Source of the DNA: Gibbula magus
Lineage: Eukaryota > Mollusca > Gastropoda > Trochida > Trochidae
Direction: 5' to 3'
NCBI GenBank assembly: GCA_936450465.1
Contig: OW388300.1
Location: 53,273,535 to 53,337,534, forward strand
Length of the DNA stretch: 64,000 bases
This document shows positions 22,776-33,390 of this stretch, in pieces (position 1 is the stretch's first letter; each line of letters begins with the position of its first letter). A model generated the notes under the pieces. It saw only the letters and a list, made by a program, of their open reading frames with translations. It was not told where the DNA came from and did not search any database. A program made the position numbers and the translations under genes.

Positions 22776-23817
22776 CTTAAGTGTAATATACAGTTTCAGA
22801 GAGACTGTCCCTCATTGCTGTATTAAAAGTTATCGTTTATTTATGTATTATGCCAAATTTAATTATCATTGGAAAGTTTTCTGCCAAAATTGAATAACAT
22901 TCTCTACATTGAAACATATGGGTTGTCATCATATTTTCTGATTTAAAGCTTTCCCCTTGACTCTATCACACTTCATATCCATAGATATTAGTTCTTTCCT
23001 TTCCTGGGTAAATAATCGGTTTTGCATATTCAACTACGAGGAGGAAAAATCATAACAGCAAATAAACTTGTATTACTGTATTCTTTTACACGGTTAAGTG
23101 CACAGTGACTTCTTTCATCCAATTAGTCATGTATTGTTAACTCTTATGTTAGACACAATTAAGTAGACTATTGTTTCAGTACACATTAAGGTCGTCAATC
23201 ATGTTTTTGATTGCTTAATGGTCAGAGTAATAGATGCTGGAGGCTCTCTCCCTGCTCTGCACTCTACACACTAGGTACCACAGTTAATCGACTTACCTAG
23301 CTCAGGTTACTGAAACATTCATAAATGACTTTCTCTATTATATAATATTCTTGCACATTCTTATTCAGAGATGCTTACTCTTATACGAAATACATTATTA
23401 ATTATAGAATATCTATGTATAACCGCCTACAAAATATAATTCATAGCACATTAACTAGTCATTATTTTTGGCATTTATATCTAAGTTAAAGCTTTAATCA
23501 AATTACAATAGAAATACTAAGCTATCTCCTTGACTTTCACATTGAAGTTTGGTGAAGCTTCATAAACGGGGATATGATTAAAAACGATCTATTAATGATC
23601 CTAAACAAGCATCTGGAAGAACAAGGAATGTTAAATGTTAACATGATATCATACTGTAAAGAATCCGTTTACTTTAAATTTAAACAATATATGGCACATA
23701 TGAGCTAGTGTTGCATACATTACAACTTTTAATTCAAGTGAAATGCTCTCTGTTGTTTGGAAAAAAAGGTATTTTACTGTCATACCAATGAAATGCTTCA
23801 TATTTGATGGGATTTAC
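22776..23817. other. AT-rich stretch, no feature recognised
   Basis: Searched by eye on the minus strand for the missing integrase-core exon; none found. Confidence 0.35.
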
Positions 23818-23908
23818 CTGCATCAGCTGAATTATCTTTTCATAATCCATTTCCACAGGATAACGACGTAAATTCAATCTATTCAAGGTCCTTATAAGAG
23901 TCGGCAAA
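23818..23908 (-). pseudogene. Integrase-like gene, upstream exon
   Basis: Acceptor CGTATTTTCAG, donor ATGCAG|GTAAAT. Encodes LPTLIRTLNRLNLRRYPVEM then DYEKIIQLMQ, matching the helix-turn-helix-like region that precedes the integrase core in this family. The exon itself is intact. Confidence 0.6.
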
Positions 23909-24543
23909 CTGAAAATACGATAGTCGAGTAATTATTCAAGTGACTGAGAAAGGGTTACTTGCAACAATTTAAGAGAGATTAAAACGGCTTACACTCGGCA
24001 AGATATGTTAACATTCATATAATTTAAAAAATTTGTTTGGGAGAGGGAAAACAGATTTTACCGGAATGAAGCAATCGATGAACTCTTTAAAGAATGTATT
24101 TAAAACAAAAAATTATCTTGCATTGTAAGCATCTAACCTTTGTTAAGCTTTAACAAGCGTGGCACAACCTAGACAATTAAACACTAGTAAAAAGATTATC
24201 AATACAAATATTACAAATAAAATGAATATTGTTACCATGATGTGAAATTTGAAACTGGTCGAACATAGTTGAATAACGTTGAAAATTTACGTCAAGCACC
24301 TTGTTTTTATCCTGAACCTACTTAATTGCTGAAACGTTACATCCATCTAGTATTTTAGTAACACTTTCCAAAGCAAAATATAATTTATATTGCGAAATGC
24401 AAGAGTGAAAAACATACATCTATTTGTAAATGTCCAAGTACATTCATATGGATACAAATACACATTTTCTGAATATCCACAGTTTTAATGAAAGAAGGAA
24501 ATGCATAGAAAACATAATAAAATTACATTATTTAAATACCTAT

Positions 24544-24705
24544 CTGTTGACTAGACCTACTATGCCTACCTCCTCTCTAGGTATGCTATTTCAACCTTAA
24601 CACAGACGAAACTTGAACAGTGGAGTAGGGGATGCGTAAAATCCCTATCCAAGGGCGGTAAGTCTGCTTGGTCTCGTGACGTCACCACCGGAAACCTCAC
24701 TCTCC
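24544..24705. repeat. DIRS left inverted terminal repeat
   Basis: Begins CTGTTGACTAGACCTACTAT; matches the reverse complement of 30654-30804 apart from an ~11-base insertion near 24590 and a few substitutions. Confidence 0.9.
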
Positions 24706-25129
24706 TTTCAGTTGCAGAGCAAGACAGTTGTGTGTGTTTTCACTCTTAGACTGGGTATTTTTAGCGCCTTTTTTCGCTGATTTGCTATCTACTTCTTATT
24801 AATTTAAGAGGTAGTATCAACGCCTTAATCTACCTTCGTCGTTAACAGGTTGGTAAAACAACCTGTTTTATGTAGGTGTTGAGTAACAAGGGGCCTTGTT
24901 GACATGTGCTAGGTGTGTGCTGCCTGTTGGGTGGCTGCATGCTTTGCACTTGCAATTCGTGTCTTTTGTTTTCTCTCGCCTTCGTCGGGTCACTGCTCGG
25001 TTCGCACGGCTTTGGTCGTACCTTCCGCCAGTCCCTTTGTCTTCTAGATCAGGTGAATCTTCCGATAGATCGCCGTCTGCTTCGGTTGGCTTTCACCTGC
25101 GACTCGTCAGTGACCTCACTTAAGCGTCT

Positions 25130-26160
25130 CGTCTTCTACATTTTTGTGAGCTGTCACTCGACGTTGGCATTCGACTCGACTCGACTTGACTCGACAGTGA
25201 TTCACTTCTCCAATCGCTCGCTTCGCCAGTTATTCGCCTTCAGTTTTCGAATCGACTTGACTCGCATCGTCTCGCCAGTGACTCGCTTCGCCAGTCATTC
25301 GCCTTCGGTTTGATTCTACTTTACTCGCATCGTCTCGACAGTGACTTGCTTCGCCAGTCATTCGCTTCGCCAGTCCTTCGCCTTAGGCTCGATTCGACGT
25401 GACTCGTTTGTCTCGCCAGTGACTGGCTTCGCCAGTGACTCGCTTCGCCAGTCATTCGCCTTAGGCTCGATTCGACGTGACTCGTCTCGTCGCGCCTGTG
25501 ATTAGCTTCGTCAGTGTCTTGCCTCGTCAGTGTCTCGCCTCGCCAGTCACTCGCCTCGCCAGTCACTCGCTTTCGCCTGTCACTCGCTAGTCACTCACAT
25601 TCGGTTTCCGACTCGACTTGCTTCGCCATTGTCTCGCTTCGCCGCACTCGCTTCGCCAGTCATTCGCTTCACCAGTCAATCGCCTGTCACTCGTCTTAGG
25701 CGTTCACCATTGTCTGGCCAGTAGTTGATATTGACTTTGCTCCCTTTGGGTTCGGAGCCTCTGCCTTCAACACTCTCGAGAGTCTCCCTCGTCTTGCCTT
25801 GCGTGTTACTCACGTAAGCGTCTCGTCATCTATGCCTTTGTGAGTTTACACTCTTGGTGTTTTTGGAGTGATTAGCTATCGGAAGGGTTGTTTTCTTAGT
25901 GTCAGAACTTAGTTCTCATGCTACGCTACTAAGGTGTTTCGCGTCAGTGATTAGCCTGTCATTCACCTCGTCTACATTACGTGTGCGAGTGTCTCGCCTA
26001 TCGCTCACCTGCGTAAGTGACCCAACTGTCACTCACCTCGCCTAGGTTACGCGTGTTAGAGACTCGCCTGTCACTCACCTGTTAACTGATTGAGTGTCAC
26101 TCACCTGTTACTCACCTCATCAGCTTACTAGACGGTCTTGACTATCACTCGCGTCGTTAC
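25130..26160. repeat. Degenerate minisatellite in the DIRS leader (CTCGCTTCGCCAGTCA-type)
   Basis: Words such as CTCGCTTCGCCAGTCATTCG and CTCGCCTGTCACTCACCT recur dozens of times at irregular 15-40 bp spacing, between the left terminal repeat and gag. It reads as a long open stretch on several frames but with no conserved protein. Confidence 0.8.
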
Positions 26161-26166
26161 TTCACT

Positions 26167-27760
26167 ATGTACTCTGCTTTTTGTACGAATTGCGGAGGTA
26201 GGAAGTCTGCTATCAAGGATCCACACTTTCTGTGTAGGAAGTTCAAAGACTTATGTGAGGAGGATTATCTTTGTGACGAGTGTGCCCCTCTTTCCGCTTC
26301 AGACTTCCATGCGTATGTTACAGCCATTCGTAAGTCCGTCGCCGATAGGGCTTCATTTAAGAAGCGTTCAGCTACGTCGAGTCAATGTCGGGATGTGTCT
26401 CCCATTCGTCAGCCATCTCCAGAGGAGGTGGTAGACATTGTCCTCACTGAACGCTCCGATGAGTTCGACCGTGAGTCGCCGGTCTTATCCGAATCCGGTA
26501 GGGGTTAGAGAGATTCGCTCTCTCCCCCTTCGCGTTCGCGTTCTCGTCCAAGGGTTGAGGATGACAGGTGTATGTCGCCTCTTAGGCTTAAGGTCAGTGG
26601 ACCCTCCACTCCCAAGAGCAAGAAGAAAATGAGCAAGAAAGCCAATTTTGACAAGGTCAATCCGGGGCTCCTTCTTGCGTCCGCTAAGGACATGGTGTCT
26701 TCTGTGCTGGATGCTCGGTTGGGTCCGCTGGCTTTACCCAATCGCACCACCCCCGCTTACTACTCTAGGTCGTGAACCTAATGCGTCCACTGTCTCCTCG
26801 AGTCTTTCTCACACCCCTACGCGCCGTGTCACAGTGGTTTCGCCCACCCGTGATTCCTCGCCTGACTCAGTTGAGCGTGATTTCCGCTTCGTTGACGTCT
26901 CTGACCCTCTGTTCATCAGTATAGTGTCAGATGCAAAGGGTACGGTGTTGTCGGAGGATCCGCCGGTTGTGGACTCATTCGTGGAGGTAACACTCAGTCA
27001 GGTCAGCGTGTCGGGACCTCGCTTGTCGGCAGCCAGGAAGGCTTCCTTTTGTCCCGAAAGGGAGATAGGTCCCGCGCTTCTCGCTCTTCCGCCTCATAGG
27101 CTCCTGCTGGACGCCTCGGAGGATATGGAGCAGGTCATCTCGACTGCGGTCCCCAACCGTCTGCTTCCGCCATTAGTGGTGTGGGATAAGCGCAGGCGTC
27201 AATTGCCTTTGTACCCGACTCCATTTCAACTCGTCCCGCCTGCTCTTGATCAGGGTTTGTCTCGTTTGATTTCCCCCGAACCGCCCCATCGCGTTACTGA
27301 TGCGCAGCTTACGCATCTCGCCAGAGAGGCTTGCACAGTGTTAGGGTTGGGCAACAACGTGGCGTTCACCTGTTAGGTGATGCTTGCCTGCGCCAAGCAG
27401 CCTGACATGGAGTCGGGTGACCCGGTGCTTTTCAAAGCATTCAGCAATGTGGCCGCGGACCTTGCGCAGACCATGCTATCAGCTTCGCGAATATCATCGG
27501 GGATTACATTACTGCGTAGAGACAACGTCTTACACCGTTCAGGTCTCAACCCCGATCAGAAATCCTTCCTCTGGCAGGCCCCTGCCCACTCTGAATCTCT
27601 TTTTGGTGGTCGTATCCCCGAGGTTCTGACAGCGCGGCAGGAAGCTCAACAGCAAGACCTCACCAATCGTCTGGTAAGTCAGAGGCAGACTACGCCTAAG
27701 CGTCCTCCGACTAATTTCCGTCAGGGTCAAGGTCACGGCAGAGGCCAACCGACCCCCTAG
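26167..27760 (+). pseudogene. DIRS gag-like ORF, frameshifted
   Basis: Opens MYSAFCTNCGGRKSAIK with a Cys cluster (CxxC, then CRKF, LCEED, CDEC) near residues 6-40, suggesting a zinc knob. The frame breaks near 26506 and 26770; the downstream reading frame is open to 27374-27376 (TAG) and then again to 27760. The C-terminal end is Gly/Arg/Gln-rich (NFRQGQGHGRGQPTP), suited to nucleic-acid binding. This layout is normal for DIRS gag; the role is inferred from position. Confidence 0.6.
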
Positions 27761-27791
27761 AAAGCCAAGACAGACTTTCGGCGGAGAGGAC

Positions 27792-28740
27792 GTGGCCGCG
27801 GATCAACGGGTCAGTCCCCCAAGTCCCCCCGTCCCGGCTACGGGGGTCGTACCCCTCAGAAGGGGAAGCGGAGGAAGTGACTCTTGGTCACCCCCTCTGC
27901 TTCCTCCTCCACTCGTTACGGGGTCTGAGGGCTCGGTGGGGGGTCGGCTTCAAACCTTTGTCAGCAACTGGGTGCAGTTAGGGTTAGACCCTTTCGTTTG
28001 TTGGATTCTGGGTCAGGGATTCAGCATTCCCGTCTCATCCCCTCCGCCTTGTCAAGGGACCGGCTCCAACTAACCTTCGAACAGGTGGAGATCTTAATCT
28101 CCAAGGGGGCGGTGCAGGATGTCCTGACCCCGCTCTCCCTACGTCAGTGGCAAAGAGAGTTGGGGTTACTAACGTCAGCTAACGACCTGACCCGCAGGGG
28201 GACGTTGTTCCTCCGCCCATTACAGGTGTTCCTGAATTCCCACATCAGGGAGACGCGTTGCCGTCACGCCATAGCCTTGACCCCAGATCTCCATCGCTTC
28301 CTAGCTTGGTGGCGGGTGGACGAGAGTGTGTTCTCCGGGGTTCCACTTCGCCCTCGCCCCCCCTCAGCTCACCTGTTTGTAGATGCCTCCACCCAGGGGC
28401 GGGGGCGCATCTGGGTCACGAGCAGGTGGCGGGAGTCTGGTCTCTGTCAGATCAGAACCAACACATCAACGTCCTCGAGTTGGACGCAGTACGTCTAGCC
28501 ATTCAGCACTGGCAGACCCCCTTGCGAGGCCAGTGTCTACTAGTCCACACGGACAGTTCAGCGGCTGCTTGGTCAATAAACAAGCAGGGGTCCACCAGGG
28601 CTACGCGTGTCGCTCCGGCTCTTCGAGCTGGTGGAAGGTGGACCTGGACATTCGAGCAGTCCACATTCCAGGTGCCAAGAACATCTTGGCGGACGCGCTG
28701 TCGCGACCAGATGCCCCTCCCCCGACGGAGTGGCAACTGA
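27792..28740 (+). pseudogene. DIRS reverse transcriptase remnant and RNase H, palm deleted
   Basis: The N-terminal part reads LQTFVSNWVQLGLDPFVCWI and FEQVEILISKGAVQDV, the normal DIRS lead-in to the RT. The next codons (LTPLSLRQWQREL, LFLRPLQVFLNSHI) already belong to the thumb/connection, so the fingers and palm, with the catalytic Asp motifs, are absent (roughly 200 codons). RNase H then follows: HLFVDASTQGRGRI, NVLELDAVRLAIQ (second frame), LLVHTDSSAAAWSINKQG, and VHIPGAKNILADALSRPD. At least two frame changes occur between 28360 and 28650. Confidence 0.82.
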
Positions 28741-30191
28741 ACCCGGTAGTCTTCAGGGGGTTGTGTCTCCAGTTCAGCACCCCTCTGATAGACCTATTCG
28801 CGACATATCTCAATCACCAATTGCCAACCTATGTCTCTCCAGTACCAGACCCGCTAGCGATTTGCTTACACACGCTCTCGTTAGGGTGGGAGGGGATGGA
28901 AGCCTATGCTTTTCCGCCGCCGTCCATCCTCTCCCAAGTGGTAGCCAAGATAGGGACAACTCGGGTTCTTCGTCTTCTTCTGGTCGCCCCTTGGTGGCCA
29001 GCCCGACCGTGGTTGGTTCCTCTCTGGCGGCTCTGTCATCAGGAACCTTTTCCGATTCAGCCACGGAGAGATCTGCTCCTCAGCAGGCCAAGCGGAAGGT
29101 TACACGAGAACCCTCAGGTGTTCTGCCTTCACGTTTGGCTTTTATTAAGAGAGGGTTAAGGAGCAGTGGTTACTCAAGGTGCGTCGCCAATGCCATAGCT
29201 ACCTCTCATAGGAAGACCATTAGGAAACTCTATGATTTCCAGTGGCAGGCCTTCGCCTCCTTCTGTGCTCAGAGGGATTTCGTCCCGGCAGAGGCCTCAG
29301 TTCCTCAGGTGGCGGAGTACTAAGTGTACCTACGCAACACCAGGCATCTTAAGGCGTCATCAATTAATACCAACATGTCTGCTATCCTCTCCGTTCTCAA
29401 GAAGAGGTCGCCAGGGTTAGATGTATCGGTCCTCAAGGGCCTCGTTAAAACCTTCCGTTCTGTTGACGGCAGAACGAAGCTTCGTTCACCTGAGTGGGAC
29501 TTAGCAATTGTGCTCAACCATCTTCGCCCCGATACGTATGAACCGCTCTTCGACGTACCCCTCCTCCCTCTCACCATGAAGGTCATTTTTGTGGTGGCCA
29601 TGGCCTCCGCAGCTCGGATTTCTGAGATCCATGCTTTGCAGGCGGACCTTCTACGCTTCAAGCCTTACTTGGTTTAGCTCCCGACTTTGTCTGCAAAAAC
29701 CAGGCAGCTGATGAGGCTGGCAGTACTTTCTCTATTCCGGCTCTGGGTTCTGACTCAGGAGAGGTGGATCTCTCTCTGTTAGGGCTTTGAGGTAGTACGT
29801 GCACCATACCCGCAGGCTGAGGGATGGCAGGCGTCGACTGTTCTTGCCTCACTCGCCGAGGAGCACCAAAGAGCTAGATAAGCGAGCGTTGGGGGTGTAC
29901 CTGAGTTCGGCGGTCATTTATGCGTACAATGCTGCTGACCTGCCTCCTCCTTCGCCTTCCAACCCACATGAGATCCGTGCAGTTTCAGCCACGATGGCTT
30001 ACCACTGTAACATCGCGGTCTCGGACGTCATGGCGGGGTGTTTTTGGCGTTCCTCAGAGGTTTTCGCCAAACATTACCTTCGAGATGTCTCCACAGCAGA
30101 TCTCGAAGGTATCTCTAGGCTGGGTCCAAAAGTGTTTGCTCAGACGAAGGTGGTCCCCCCAACCAGACCAAGAATGGGTCAGTCCTCTTAG
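28741..30191 (+). pseudogene. DIRS linker and tyrosine recombinase, one stop and frameshifts
   Basis: The DIRS linker after RNase H reads PLIDLFATYLNHQLPTYVSP and YAFPPPSILSQVV, then LLLVAPWWPARPWLVPLW. The recombinase starts near 29130: SSGYSRCVANAIATS, a TAA at 29321-29323 (the related copy on the minus strand near 41870 has CTG Leu there), VPLLPLTMKVIFVVAMASAA then RISEIHALQADL with the first catalytic Arg. A frameshift follows near 29675. The final block, HEIRAVSATMAYHCNI ... CFWRSSEVFAKHYLRDV, holds HxxR, the Trp and the nucleophile Tyr. All catalytic residues are present, but the frame is broken. Confidence 0.82.
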
Positions 30192-30499
30192 GAGCTTGTT
30201 CCCCGCAGGTCTTATGATGCTCATTGTAATAAACTTTGTTTGCATTGGTTGCTCCTTGTTTTGTTCTTTAGCTTCGGTTTAAACACCCCCTCCCGGTTGG
30301 GATCGGGGGCAGTGTGTTGATCAGAAGTTGAGTGGCTGGGTTGTCTCTTCGATCCGCTCAGCGGTAGAGATGGTATCTCCCGGGCTGTGCCTTGTTCTCA
30401 CCACAGGTTGGAGGACTTGTAGGTTAGCTTACACTCAGGGCTTATTGCTTGTCTCGTCTCTACCACATATCTACTGACCCGCCTCCATGCAGTGGGATT

Positions 30500-30598
30500 C
30501 TAGGCATAGTAGGTCTAGTCAACAGATAGGTATTTAAATAATAGTACGTTTTTGATTAAACGTAATTATTGATACTTAACCTGTTGACTAGACCTACG
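30500..30598. repeat. DIRS internal complementary region
   Basis: Left half is complementary to the element's left end, right half to its right end. In DIRS-1 this region is proposed to template completion of the ends during replication. Confidence 0.85.
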
Positions 30599-30653
30599 TG
30601 CTAGGTCCGCCCATCCTCCCCGCTTGGTCTGTCTTGCCTTGTTGGGACTGTTC

Positions 30654-30804
30654 GGAGAGTGGGGTTTCCGGTGGTGACGTCACGAGACCATGCAGACTTA
30701 CCGCACTTGGATAGGGATTTTACGCATCCCCTACTCCACTGTTCAAGTTTCGTCTGTGTTAGCATACCTAGAGAGGAGGTAGGCATAGTAGGTCTAGTCA
30801 ACAG
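30654..30804. repeat. DIRS right inverted terminal repeat
   Basis: Reverse complement of 24544-24705; ends GGTCTAGTCAACAG. A ~40-bp right-specific tail (to 30844) follows and is mirrored in the internal complementary region. Confidence 0.9.
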
Positions 30805-30988
30805 GTAAGTATAAATAATTACATTTAATCAAAAACGTACTATTTTAGCACATGAATGTAAACTTTTTTTCTTTTCACATACCTTATATGATATCAATGC
30901 TGCAAACGATGGAATGAAAGTATATCATTGTTGCTGTACCCATCCTTAAAATATCTACGAATGAGAGTATTTCCTGAAATTGCAAGTT

Positions 30989-30991
<3 letters not shown>

Positions 30992-31034
<43 letters not shown>
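30992..31034. repeat. (TA)n microsatellite
   Basis: About 43 bases of uninterrupted TA alternation, 10 bases before a palindromic MITE. Confidence 0.9.
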
Positions 31035-31036
<2 letters not shown>

Positions 31037-31044
31037 AAAAAAAA

Positions 31045-31198
31045 GTTCCCTGTACCCCAATGTGTTTTGTAATAAAGTATAGTTTTGCCCTGAACTATTA
31101 TAGTTAAAGTACGAGGACGGTAGTCCGAGTACTTTGACGTTATAATAGTTCAGGGCAAAACTATACTTTATTACAAAACACATTAGGGTACAGCGAAC
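31045..31198. mobile_element. 154-bp palindromic MITE
   Basis: 58-bp arms (31045-31102 and 31141-31198) are reverse complements with about three mismatches. The 38-bp centre (GTTAAAGTACGAGGAC / GTCCGAGTACTTTGAC) is itself palindromic. Nearly the whole element could fold into one hairpin. No coding. Confidence 0.85.
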
Positions 31199-31854
31199 TT
31201 TATTACTTTTCTAAGATAACCCATAACACAACATTCTGCTTTGAGTAATTTTGCAAGAAAAATAGAGTTTACTTCCTTAAAATTAATAATCCATGATCAG
31301 GGCCAACTGACGAACCGTGCAACAACAGCGACTATTACGTCATTGTTCTGTTGTGACGTCATAGTGGTTCCTGGTGTTGCCTAATGCGGATTTCGTCGTT
31401 TTGGTTCAAGTACAAATGTAGCTTAAAAGTTAAGACTAATTCGTATACAAAAGAACACATTCCTTCAATAATTGTTATAACAACGCTGCCGTTGTTTTAA
31501 GACATTATCTTTTGCAGAAAAACACGGTCTTTTCAACTGCCCTCTTTCGTTGGGTTACCATGGGCACACGTGACTACGAGGGGAGCGGAAACATCATTCA
31601 ATTGTTACGTCATTACAAAAACTATTCCTTTATCGTCTGATAAAGTACTTTTATTTCGATTGTTCTAGCCGCTAGGCATCTTAGAATAAGATTTAAAAAG
31701 CATTAAATATACAACATCATTATTACTTTCTCTCTTCCTTAACTTACTGTCTAACACTTGATTGTTAGCGTTTTCTGCCATGATCAAACTGGCAACAAAA
31801 TGGCGAAGACGAACCTCGTTTTGATTAAAGACTTGAGCATTAATATAAATCCTT

Positions 31855-32075
31855 CACGATTTCCGGATTTCGCTCTTTCACTCTTTCGCCCTTCCCTCTT
31901 TCGCTCTTTTGCTCTTTCTCTCTTTCGTTTCGCGCACGTTTCGCTCCTTCGCGATTTTGTTTCGCGCACATTTCGCTCCTTCGCATGTTTCGCGATTTCG
32001 CAATTTCGTGTGTCTGTTCCCGATTTCGTGTCACTGTTTCGAGATTTCATTGTGACTTTTCCGTGATTTCGCGAT
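31855..32075. repeat. TTTCGCTC-rich low-complexity tract
   Basis: Pyrimidine-rich strand with many TTTCGCTC, CTCTTTCGC and GCGATTTCG words over ~220 bases. It lies just upstream of the third gag/RT element and may be its leader. Confidence 0.75.
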
Positions 32076-32220
32076 TTTGTGTTGGAAAGTTAACACGAAA
32101 TCAAATGGCCCCTCTCAGCCATCATAATATCGAGGCCTTCGCATCACACGGCGAACAGTTTGTTTAGTGTGCGCTGCATTGTGCACTGTTTTCGTGCTCG
32201 ACTCATGTTGTCTTCCTGCA

Positions 32221-33390
32221 GTCATGGGCTCTGAAGACGAAAACCTTGACGCTCGCGGTGAGGGTGAGAGCAATGGAGGCAAGGGAGAGACACGGGGTGA
32301 AGACGATGGGTATGAAGTCTTTAACTTGTTCAGAAGTTACATGGACTGTAAACTGAAACTTTGAAACAAAGAAATTGTAAAGGCAACTGAAAGTTATTCT
32401 CTATCAAATAACAAGAGGTCTAAGAAGAAGATTGACTTTTCAACCTTCCATCTCGAGGGTAACCATTGCCAATACAAGTTCAATGTAGATGTCCTGGATA
32501 AAGTGGGATCGGCAGTGCGGCAATTAAAGCGGGGATACAAAGAGGCTTGTATGGACACTTTGGGGGTTATTAGCTCCGATCTTTCTAAGAGTAATAAATA
32601 CATAAGGCTTGCGAACCGTTCTTCATCGGGTTGGGGGGTTGTCGCAGAACTAGAGGGAGACGACTTGGCTTCAAACTCAGATGAGGAGAGGAGCTTTGAG
32701 AGGGCTGAGAATAAAGCTCAGCTTTGGAGGCGTGCCTCTACCTTTAGGCCACGTGGTGGTAGGTTGAAGCTGGTGACGTCAAGGATTAAGGGGTGGATCA
32801 GTATACAGTTTCAAGGAAACATTCTTCAGATGACCATGTGTTTTCATCAATGAATAATTCAACTAAGGATTCTAGAGGTACTGACAGTAGTAGCATACCT
32901 ACATCTATTGATAAAAGTCGCACAACCACCTCATGTTGTTAATCGCTTGTCAGTTTCGATTCAAACATCTGGGAAGAAGAGGCTGATTTTAAACCTGAGA
33001 GTTGTAAACAAGTATATTTGGAAGCAGAATATAGTCTTTGAAGGTTACAAGATTGCTTTGAGTTATGTTACACTTTCTGGATATATGTTTAAATTTGATC
33101 TTAAGTCTGGGTATCATCATATAGATATACACCCAATTCAGTATACATTTCTAGGGTGTTCATGGAAAATGAATGGTTGTACACGGTTCTTTTAATTTAC
33201 TGTCTTGCCTTTCGGGCTATCTTCAGCTCCGTATATTTTTACCAAATGTCTGAGGCCACTGGTTAAGTATCATATTCCAAACGCAAGGCGTAACTCTTGC
33301 CAATCAGCATTACTGGCTGATTTAACCCTAGTGGTATTTCCCTTGCTTTGTTGTGTCAAGATAGTGAATTGCTGCACCAGAAATGCATAG
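32221..33390 (+). pseudogene. Gag/RT retroelement fragment, DIRS-like RT, truncated
   Basis: The first ORF (from ATG 32221; TGA at 32362-32364, then open to 32853) holds NLFRSYMDCKLKL, QLKRGYKEACMDTLGV, KYIRLANRSSSGWGVVAEL and DDLASNSDEERSFERAE, a gag-like layout I know from elements of corals and molluscs. The RT follows from 32908: SGKKRLILNLRVVNKYIW, FKFDLKSGYHHIDIHP (catalytic Asp), a TAA at 33193-33195, then TVLPFGLSSAPYIFTKCLR. Coding similarity fades at about 33300, before the DD motif. No RNase H or recombinase is seen. The assignment to the DIRS/YR group rests on the RT signature and is tentative. Confidence 0.65.

Larger units (their letters stand above)
15820..23908 (-). pseudogene. 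Integrase-core (rve-like DDE) multi-exon gene, one nonsense codon and one missing exon
   Basis: Six minus-strand exons join by matching splice phases: 23908-23818, [gap], 19828-19731, 19365-19230, 17095-16985, 16475-16317, 16048-15820 (last junction weaker). Motifs in order: LPTLIRTLNRLNLRRYPVEM; YSRRILWLKVGRTNNDPSVV; CIRMDRGTENIFIEDIQ (second catalytic Asp); PIETRIERWWLTLRQSGG (catalytic Glu); LIQSELDKIRRGWNKHN; GRPNVLYWLP. This is the order in intron-bearing integrase-core proteins of fish and invertebrates, thought to derive from a transposable element. An exon with the WH.DGxDKLK region should lie between 23818 and 19828 but is not seen; a LINE and a MITE occupy that interval. A TGA at 19357-19355 stands where the family has Arg (CGA to TGA, a CpG transition). 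Function in the host is unknown. Confidence 0.68.
24527..30844 (+). mobile_element. DIRS-type retrotransposon, both ends and internal complementary region present
   Basis: Inverted terminal repeats (24544-24705 and 30654-30804) flank gag, RT/RNase H and YR coding. Just inside the right repeat, 30500-30598 is complementary first to the left end (24527-24565) and then to the right end (30790-30844), joined at ATAATAGTACG. This is the DIRS-1 internal complementary region, complementary to the junction of a circular form. The trinucleotide ATT at both limits (24527-24529, 30842-30844) fits that junction. The coding parts are GC-rich relative to the host. The RT palm is deleted, so this copy is non-autonomous. 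Confidence 0.9.

Noticed and set aside
25321..25566. Open frames on both strands in the 25-26 kb GC-rich tract
   Set aside because: They are frame shadows of the CTCGCC-type minisatellite; no conserved residues or domain order.
28503..29064. Minus-strand ORFs opposite the DIRS coding region
   Set aside because: High GC leaves all frames open; the plus strand carries the RNase H and linker motifs.
31784..32050. Arg/Lys/Glu-rich minus-strand ORF
   Set aside because: It is the translation of the TTTCGCTC low-complexity tract.
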